This document shows positions 38,803 to 45,900 of a stretch of DNA of 64,000 nt, piece after piece. The DNA is from an uncultured Lachnospiraceae bacterium (GTDB lineage: Bacteria; Bacillota; Clostridia; Lachnospirales; Lachnospiraceae): the NCBI GenBank assembly GCA_946628415.1, contig CAMOWK010000002.1:1-64000 (forward strand), in the 5' to 3' direction. A model generated the notes under the pieces. That model searched no databases and was not told the origin of the DNA. It saw nothing but the letters and a program-made list of their open reading frames with translations. Each line of letters starts with the position of its first letter. Positions within the stretch are counted from its first letter, which is position 1. Made by a program: the position numbers and the translations under genes.

Positions 38803-38876
38803 TTATTAATGTATTTTGGTAATTATTTGTGTATATATAATGATTTCTTTAGAAAATGAGTATAAGGGGAAATGAT

Positions 38877-39101
38877 ATGAGCAGAAAAGGACAGCTTAAA
38901 AAAGAAATTAAGACCTGCCAGAAAACCATAGTTGAGATAGAACGCCGTCGTTCTCGTTCTCAGTCGGCACTTGTACAGGCGATACTGCTTCAGGAGGAAC
39001 CTAACGAAGCTGACGTGGAGTGGTTTAATAAGTATACCGGTGAGATCACAGCATGCAGAAATCATATGATCGAACTGAAAAAAGAACTGGATTCGCTGTA
39101 G
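38877..39101 (+). CDS. Small coiled-coil protein, unknown
   Basis: A 74-residue soluble protein, mostly helical and charged (GQLKKEIKTCQKTIVEIERR, NHMIELKKELDSL). ATG 38877 has AAGGGGA at a good distance, so I prefer it over the start at 38856. It is the last gene of the 31-39 kb run. It may pair with a coiled coil in a neighbour. Confidence 0.6.
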   Translation: MSRKGQLKKEIKTCQKTIVEIERRRSRSQSALVQAILLQEEPNEADVEWFNKYTGEITACRNHMIELKKELDSL

Positions 39102-39150
39102 AAGAGACTTATTGTAGAAGTGGATTCACTGTAGAACCGGACTTATATTG
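39089..39150 (+). repeat. Imperfect ~30-bp tandem duplication across a gene end
   Basis: TGGATTCGCTGTAGAAG...GACTTATTG at 39089-39114 recurs as TGGATTCACTGTAGAA...GGACTTATATTG at 39121-39150. The first copy includes the stop codon of the small coiled-coil gene. The rest of 39151-39319 shows a TTGACA at 39152 but no convincing -10. Confidence 0.55.
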
Positions 39151-39319
39151 GTTGACATAAGTTGAATATTTTAACACTTATACGTTTAAATGTGAAAATA
39201 GTACGAAATTCTGTGTAAAACAGCTTGTTTTCGATAGATTTTTCTTGCTTTTTAAATTTTTTTTTGGTTAAATATGAATAAGATATGAACAAAACTATTC
39301 AGAAAGGAAAGGTGATCAT

Positions 39320-40171
39320 ATGAAGAAAAAAAAGGTAAATAAGAAACTTGCCGGCGCTTTTGCTATGCTACTTCTTTCGGCAGCTATGCTGGGAACCGCT
39401 ACATATGCTTGGTTTACGATGAATAAGCAGGTTACGGTAACAGGAATGAAACTTAAAGCTAACGCTGAGGATGGGTTGTTGATCTCTGATTCAACTAAAA
39501 CAAACTGGGCTACATCATGGGATGTTAATATGAGTTCCGGTGCTGCCTTGGCGCCAACGAGTGCAGCAGCAGTTGCGTCACCACAATTTGTTTCAAATAA
39601 GAGTGATTATTATGATGATGCTCAAGCTGATCAAACCCAAAGATATGAAAATTTGACGTTAGATTGGTCTATTGAGGCTCCTAATTCTGGCTCTGTAGGT
39701 TCAGTAACAGTAGGAACTAAGACTATTAACTATGTTTTAAAAAGAACATTTTATATTAAGTCAGCAGGTTCTGAAACATGGAAAGCTAATCTTGTTATAG
39801 ATGAAGTGACTGCTGAAGCAGCTACTAGTAATTCGGGCAATCTGAATAAATCATTAAGAGTGTTAGTTGTTGCAAATGAGACCGATGCCTTTATTTATGC
39901 TCCGATAAGTGGTGCAACAGCTTTATATAACTGGAAAGGAACTGCAGCAGGAGCAACAGCTGTGGCTGCACAGACTACACCTGCAACTGATTCGACGTGT
40001 ACACATGTTACTTCTATTCCTATAACTGATGCTGGTGCAATTAAAGTAGAAATGTATATGTATTTTGAAGGTGAAGATGCAAATTGTAAATCAAGCAATA
40101 TCTCAGGAATTTCAGTAGATGAACTAACTGTAAGTGCTAAGTTTAAGACTTCTGATGGACCGGCTGATTAA
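39320..40171 (+). CDS. TasA-like secreted fibre protein with SipW-type signal peptide
   Basis: The product has 283 residues. The N-terminus KKKKVNKKLAGAF, a hydrophobic core and the end TATYAWFTMNKQVTVTGM are typical of SipW-dependent precursors such as TasA/CalY, with cleavage expected near the ATYA region. The mature part is beta-rich and high in Ala, Thr and Ser, with no membrane tail. AAAGGAAAGGTGA precedes the ATG. It follows the operon with two SipW-type peptidases and is closed by a strong terminator. It is likely an extracellular matrix or fibre subunit. This is family inference and not a demonstrated function. Confidence 0.72.
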   Translation: MKKKKVNKKLAGAFAMLLLSAAMLGTATYAWFTMNKQVTVTGMKLKANAEDGLLISDSTKTNWATSWDVNMSSGAALAPTSAAAVASPQFVSNKSDYYDDAQADQTQRYENLTLDWSIEAPNSGSVGSVTVGTKTINYVLKRTFYIKSAGSETWKANLVIDEVTAEAATSNSGNLNKSLRVLVVANETDAFIYAPISGATALYNWKGTAAGATAVAAQTTPATDSTCTHVTSIPITDAGAIKVEMYMYFEGEDANCKSSNISGISVDELTVSAKFKTSDGPAD

Positions 40172-40191
40172 TAATTTGAATATATTAATAA

Positions 40192-40230
40192 TACAAAAGT
40201 CCCTGCATAGGCAGGGACTTTTGTATTTTA
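40192..40230 (+). terminator. Rho-independent terminator of the TasA-like gene
   Basis: TACAAAAGTCCCTGC and GCAGGGACTTTTGTA form a perfect stem across a short loop and are followed by TTTTA. The stem is symmetric and could work in both directions. Confidence 0.9.
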
Positions 40231-40249
40231 AGAAGAGAAAAAAATCTGA

Positions 40250-40280
40250 GTGGTACATTTTAAAATGTACCACCTTTTTT
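40250..40280 (+). terminator. Second hairpin with T-run
   Basis: GTGGTACATTTT and AAAATGTACCAC form a perfect 24-base palindrome followed by CTTTTTT. It may be a back-up terminator or an operator for the promoter element at 40305. Confidence 0.65.
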
Positions 40281-40304
40281 ATGCCAAAAATCCACGGTTT
40301 TTAA

Positions 40305-40363
40305 AGAAAAAACAAGCTTTTTTCACAGTTTTGTGCTATGATTAAACTATCTATACTTATGCC
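40305..40363 (+). promoter_or_regulatory. Copy of the 9735-9793 promoter element
   Basis: The sequence shares TTTTTTCACAGTTTTGTG and an extended -10 (TGCTATGAT) with the element at 9735. It drives the fused remnant at 40398. Retention of the element suggests descent from a duplicate of the 9.7-23.4 kb operon. Confidence 0.6.
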
Positions 40364-40397
40364 CATATGAAAAACATTCTTTTTTAGGAGAATTAAG

Positions 40398-40796
40398 ATG
40401 GATGATATGGAAAAAATGGAAAATTTAATACCAGAATCTGACACTCCGATAAAGGAATATATTCCATATGAACCTGAGGAGGAGTATGAGGGCGTTCCGG
40501 ATAAGATTACTGATCTTGGGAATATAGGCAGTCTTGAAGAATTGGATGAGAAGATGGAAGATGTTCGTGAACAAGGTGAAGAAGGCAGTGGCAAATACCT
40601 CTTACCGATAGATTATACGGCTTATACCGGCGATGATAAGTTTAAGTTTGGTGGACTTGAGTATTCAAATTATAAAGTTTCTGTCCATGCCGAAATGTGG
40701 AGCCAGATAAGTGGTGGAACGGAGTCCGAGCCTTCAAATGCAGATAATTATCTTATATTCACTAATGCAAGAGTAGAGCCGGATGTAATTCCATAA
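40398..40796 (+). pseudogene. In-frame fusion remnant: N-terminus of the 9830-type gene joined to C-terminus of the giant gene
   Basis: The product has 132 residues. Residues about 19-52 (EYIPYEPEEEYEGVPD, LGNIGSLEELDEKM) match the cytoplasmic motif of the protein at 9830. Residues about 87-128 (LEYSNYKVSVHAEM, DNYLIFTNARVEPDV) match the last residues of the giant protein (KYANYKLDVKAQI, DWVVYTNARVNAQYV). Nothing between is left: no membrane helix and no beta-helix. The join lies at about residues 60-86 and keeps the frame. The simplest reading is a second copy of the four-gene operon reduced by one large internal deletion. It may still make a small soluble protein. Confidence 0.65.
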
Positions 40797-40811
40797 TTAT
40801 AATTATTTTTG

Positions 40812-40839
40812 AGCACCCACTTATTCTTGAGTGGGTGCT
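40812..40839 (+). terminator. Hairpin after the fusion remnant
   Basis: AGCACCCACTTA and TGAGTGGGTGCT pair across TTCT. No T-run follows (CTTCATAG), so termination would be weak; it may instead be an RNA structure in the leader of the lipoprotein gene. Confidence 0.4.
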
Positions 40840-40875
40840 GCTTCATAGAAAAGAAGAGACTTGGAATGGGGGATT

Positions 40876-42144
40876 ATGAAAGTGTCGGATGTTATGAAAA
40901 AAAGGATATGTGTCTGTACTTTAGCAGCGCTAAGTATATTGTTTGTTACAGGGTGTACAGTTCCTTTCATTTCTAAAGATGATAAGGATTTTTCTGTAGT
41001 AACTGACAGTGGTGAGGAGATGACTTCGATTGAAAATGAAGTGCCGGCAGACACTTCTGTAGATGATAAAACTGACACAGATGATAATCACGATGATGGA
41101 ATAAATCAGTCAGATACAGAACAGTCCTACGCTGACGATGCGGCAGATGACCTTCAGAAAAAAGATGTGATCGATGATGACCCAAATGCTGTAGAGCTTG
41201 TCTTTTCCGACACTATTGCAAATGACTGGCAGAAGACATTTCATAATAAGATAAATGAGTTGAAGGGTGAGACGAGACAGGTTCTTGGTGACGATGTATT
41301 TGAATCTGTTCCATCTGTCGGATACTTCATATATGATATTGATAATGACTCTGTCCCTGAATTGTTTGTAAGATTTGGTACCTGCGAGGCTGATTATTTT
41401 ATGAAAGCTTATAAATGTGAGGGTACCACAGCAAAAGAAGTTGCATATACATTTTCAGGGCATACTTCATATGCTTCAATGCCGGAAATGGGCATGGTTT
41501 CTATATGGGGGCATATGGGATATTATTCTATAGGGAAAATGACTCTGACGGCGGATGGTTTTAAGGGCGAAGAGGTTTATTCACAGGAATTAAATGCCGG
41601 TGAAGGCGCTGACAAATATACAGATGTGAAAACTGTAGTTCCAGGGGCAAAGCATCTTACGGAGGTTCCTCTTAATCTGGATCTTCCTCTTTGGGTATAT
41701 GAACGAAATCTATATACATCTGATGGGCTTACAAATGATGAAGCAGAATTGAAATTTGAGACTGTTATGAATCAGAACAAGGACGTTTATGCTGTGTCCG
41801 GAGATGTATTCAGTGAGACAAGAGGCAGAGTGCCGTTTGGTACTTATCTTACCAAGGGCTATGCCGACAAATACTATGATGTGAGTATAGTAGATACTTC
41901 GTACCGGGATATGAATGGTGACGGTCAGGAAGAATGTGTTATCAAGGCTAAAGAGAAAGAGGATGGTTCATCCTATACTATTATAATACTCAGCATTCAA
42001 AATGATACGGTATATGCATATTCATTTAATCTTTTTGGCGAGCCCAATTATACCGGTGACGGTGTATTCAGTACGGATGAGAGTATGGATATTTCATATA
42101 AACTTATTTTCTATAAAGATCAGGCTTTTCTGTCCTATGAATAA
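40876..42144 (+). CDS. Lipoprotein of unknown function
   Basis: The product has 422 residues. The signal peptide ends in a lipobox LFVTGC, so Cys near residue 28 would be lipidated. An acidic low-complexity linker (DDKTDTDDNHDDGINQ region) leads to a folded domain with YFIYDIDNDSVPELFVRFG and DMNGDGQEECVIKA, two Asp-rich calcium-binding-like loops seen in many clostridial lipoproteins. ATG 40876 is chosen on the usual signal-peptide layout; ATG 40894 (MKKRICVCTL) is a reasonable alternative. It is flanked by the fusion remnant and efp and is probably monocistronic. Function unknown. Confidence 0.75.
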   Translation: MKVSDVMKKRICVCTLAALSILFVTGCTVPFISKDDKDFSVVTDSGEEMTSIENEVPADTSVDDKTDTDDNHDDGINQSDTEQSYADDAADDLQKKDVIDDDPNAVELVFSDTIANDWQKTFHNKINELKGETRQVLGDDVFESVPSVGYFIYDIDNDSVPELFVRFGTCEADYFMKAYKCEGTTAKEVAYTFSGHTSYASMPEMGMVSIWGHMGYYSIGKMTLTADGFKGEEVYSQELNAGEGADKYTDVKTVVPGAKHLTEVPLNLDLPLWVYERNLYTSDGLTNDEAELKFETVMNQNKDVYAVSGDVFSETRGRVPFGTYLTKGYADKYYDVSIVDTSYRDMNGDGQEECVIKAKEKEDGSSYTIIILSIQNDTVYAYSFNLFGEPNYTGDGVFSTDESMDISYKLIFYKDQAFLSYE

Positions 42145-42265
42145 ACTATAAAAAACTTGAATATTTTACGTCATGATGTTACTATGTACTAGATGTTGTC
42201 AAGATTTATCATATGATGCATTTTAATACGTATATTATTAATTGGATATTTAGGAGGATTATTGA

Positions 42266-42823
42266 ATGATTTCAGCAGGTGATTTCAAAAACGGCGTTAC
42301 TATTGAATTAGAAGGTAACATTTACCAGATTATTGAATTTCAGCATGTTAAGCCTGGTAAGGGTGCTGCTTTCGTAAGAACAAAGCTTAAGAATATCAAA
42401 AGTGGCGGTGTTGTTGAGAAGACTTTCAGACCTACAGAGAAGTGTGGAACAGCTCATATCGATAAGAAGGATATGCAGTATTCCTATAGTGACGGGGATC
42501 TTTTCTACTTCATGGATCCTGATACATTTGATATGATTCCTATAGCAAAGGATGTTATCGGTGATGCTCTTAAGTTCGTTAAGGAAAATGAGACATGCCG
42601 TATCAATTCTTATAATGGCGAGGTATTCTCAGTTGAGCCACCTCTTTTCGTTGAACTCCTTATCACAGATTGTGAGCCGGGTGTGAAAGGTGATACAGCT
42701 ACAGGCGCTACAAAGCCATGTACAGTTGAAACAGGAGCTACACTTTCAGTTCCGCTTTTCGTAAATCAGGGCGATACAATCAAGATTGATACAAGAACAG
42801 GAGAGTATCTGTCAAGAGTATAA
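42266..42823 (+). CDS. efp: Elongation factor P
   Basis: EF-P helps ribosomes pass polyproline stretches. The 185-residue protein has the three-domain layout: a KOW-like N-terminal domain with [18 protein letters not shown] (modifiable Lys within PGKG), a central OB domain, and the C-terminal signature region [19 protein letters not shown]. Length is typical. AGGAGG lies 8 bases upstream of the ATG. It stands alone between the lipoprotein and a convergent minus-strand gene. Confidence 0.97.
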   Translation: MISAGDFKNGVTIELEGNIYQIIEFQHVKPGKGAAFVRTKLKNIKSGGVVEKTFRPTEKCGTAHIDKKDMQYSYSDGDLFYFMDPDTFDMIPIAKDVIGDALKFVKENETCRINSYNGEVFSVEPPLFVELLITDCEPGVKGDTATGATKPCTVETGATLSVPLFVNQGDTIKIDTRTGEYLSRV

Positions 42824-42881
42824 TAACAGGATGCATGTTGCATGCTGGTTGACATAATATTTATAAATACAGATAATTTAA

Positions 42882-42909
42882 GGGAAGAGTTTTTGCTCTT
42901 CCCTTTTTA
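42882..42909 (+). terminator. Terminator between efp and the convergent YfhO-like gene
   Basis: GGGAAGAG and CTCTTCCC pair across TTTTTG and are followed by TTTTTATT. It serves efp. On the other strand an A-rich flank could make it usable for the convergent gene too. Confidence 0.85.
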
Positions 42910-42927
42910 TTGTATCCTGGATTGTTG

Positions 42928-45900
42928 TTAATTCGTGAGCCCCGAAGAATCATTTTTTTCGTTGTCCGAAGAATCGGCTGCATCATCGTCCGAGGAATCG
43001 GCTGCATCATCGTCCGAGGAATTGGCTGCATCATCGTCCGAAGAATTGGCTGAATTATTGTTAGAAGAATTGGCTTCATCACTATCTGATGTTTTATCGC
43101 CGGATTCATTTTTATTGTTGCGACGGGTTTTCTTCCGTACCTGCAGTACGATTATGAATATAATGATTCCTGCAATCGATATCACTATTCCCGGAATAAG
43201 TCCCGGAGTCATATACCTTAGTTCTATATGGTGCTTACCTGTTTCCGAAACAGGAACTCCAAGTGCACCAAAGTAAGTAACTATATCAGCTTTCTTTCCA
43301 TCTATGTATGCTGTAAATCCCGGTACATTTGGAAGTGAGAAGTATATCGTTCCGGGTTCTTCTATATTAATATCTCCATTGATCGTATTAAAATCATGAC
43401 TTATATTTGTAAGACATCCCGGAAGCAGCCTGTCGTGTATCTCCTTAAATGTCTCCTCATTTAAAACAGAAATCTTATACAGCTCCATCTGTTCAGTTAT
43501 AGCTTCAAGTTCTGTCTTTCCGGCAGGAATGTAATAGAAGAATGGAAGTTTAACTGTCTTTTCTTTGGTACCATCAGAACTTGCGATGAAACGAAGCATT
43601 TTTGATGAACCGATATATATATCACCTTTAACACCTCTAGGAATGTGAAGAGTGATGTAGGTGTTGTTGGAAGTTGTTTTTCGTAGTATTTTTGTGTTGT
43701 GATCAATAGTATAATTATAAGGCTTTTCATAATCCAATATTTCATAAATATCATTTACAGATAATTCTTTTTCTGTATCATTATTATTTACTTGATTAGT
43801 TGTCCAATATATTTCTGAAAAGTTTTCGCTTGTATTTGTAAATGCTTCATTTTGAGATGGAATATGGTACATGTCAAAAATATTATTTCCTACAAGTTTA
43901 TTTGATATGATATTCATATACTCGGATGTGCTTTTGTAGTTGTCTTGATTTATAGCGTTAATTGATTTATTGCTAGGAATATTGAATCCAATTGATATGT
44001 TATAAGGTGATTCGTACATTGTGACGGATCTATCGGAGGATACTGGTTTCATGTATGAAGGAACATCGCCTGTATATGTGTATGCATCATCGTATTGGTA
44101 TTTCACGTTCAGAAATGTGTTTGCTATAGGATTTCCGTTTCCGAAAAAAATAGTATTACTTGAACGCGGGATAATCAGTCTTTTAAATGCATTTATGTGG
44201 GATGAAGTGATGGTTGAGGCAAAATATGAAATTCCGTAAGTGTTCGTTTCGTATGAATTATTAAATAACTCTAATGTTTTACCGTCTCCGTAATACTCTG
44301 ATCTTAATATTTCAGTATGTTGATTGGTTCGTGAGGCTTGGTTCATTATATATGTATTTGTAATTTGATAAGATGGAACAACTGTGCCATAAGTTGTAGG
44401 TATGTTGTAAATGTTAGTTATTAATAATTCGGTAAATAGTAAACCGCATAATAGAATAGCAGGGTTTAATTGATTTGCTCTTGTTTTTAGTGAATGATGT
44501 TTAAGTATGGAGTATACTAGTAAAGCGCAATACATAATAATAAAAAGTATCGAACTAATCATACTTAAGGAACTAACTTCACCATACATATCATTTGCTT
44601 TGACATAAATAGATATGGCTAGAAGAAATGATGTGGCTATAATGGTAATAATAATTCCTTTAGTTTTAGTTAATTCAAGATAAGAATAAAATGAGTCTAT
44701 AAATATAGTGATAACGGTGAATACAACAAATATAGCAAAACGATTAGGTACTTTTGCTTGGACATGAAAACCGTGAAAGATAAAGTTTAAAAATTCATTT
44801 CCATATGCGAAATATAGAAATACAACAAGTAGAATCTTACTAATTCTTTCGTATTTAGTATATTTTTTATTAAAGATAAAGAAGACGAGGAAAAATAGGA
44901 GAAGTATACCAGCATATGTATTTGCCTTACTAAAATCATCTGTAACAAGATTTGTTTTAGCAAATACCATCAAATCTTTAAATGATTGAATAAATGTATT
45001 TCCAAGATTCATGTCAGGAACAGCCTTGTAGGATGAAGATTCAGAAACTGAATTAGTATATGCTGATAGTCTTGTTATTAAATATAAAGGAAGGAGACTA
45101 GCGGCAGATATGATTGCAGAAAGAACGGATGAGAGACCAAATCTGAGTCCCTTTAAGAAAAAATCTTTAATGCTATCATACTTAAATGTAAAGAAATAAA
45201 GGAAAAGAAATTCACAAAGAAGAAGCGCATGAAAAGAATTAATAATCATGCAAATAGATAGTGATATTATGTAAGATTTAATGTCTTTTTTGTATATTAA
45301 TTTTTCAAGAGCTACAAGTGTTATTGGGAGAAATAATGCCATATCAAAAAATATGTAGAATATAAAATAACCTACAAAATAATTTGTAAGTGCGTAGCAA
45401 ATAGACGCTGGTATAAGTCTATTATCAGAAAGAGAAAGTGTATTTTTTAATCTATGTGTAAGATAGTAGATAATTGAAGGACCCATCAATAAAAATCTAA
45501 TAAAAAATATCAAGGATATTCCGGACATAGCATTTTTTTCTGAGAAGAATAACATTGGCCAATTTAGTGGATTCATATACATTGAGAAAAAACCTATTCC
45601 ATTATCAGAAAACAGACCTGCATGAAAGTTCAGCAGACTTAGGTTTCCGTTTTTTAATGAATTATACGAAGACGCTATTGTTGGATAATATACTAAGTAA
45701 CCATCTCCAATTAATAGTGTTTTTTCGCCAAAAGGAGTGGTTCTGGAAACTGCAAGTATTATGCTGAAAAGACATACAGATACAAAAATACATATTACAT
45801 ATGCCTTATATTTATATATCAAATTTGAAATGGTTATTATGAGGCTTTCATATGTGTTTTTTAAAAGGAAAATGCTATTATTTTGGTACAATTTATGGGC

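Noticed and set aside
42145..42265. Promoter of efp with TTGTCA near 42196
   Set aside because: No -10 box lies at a suitable spacing; the real promoter could not be placed by eye.
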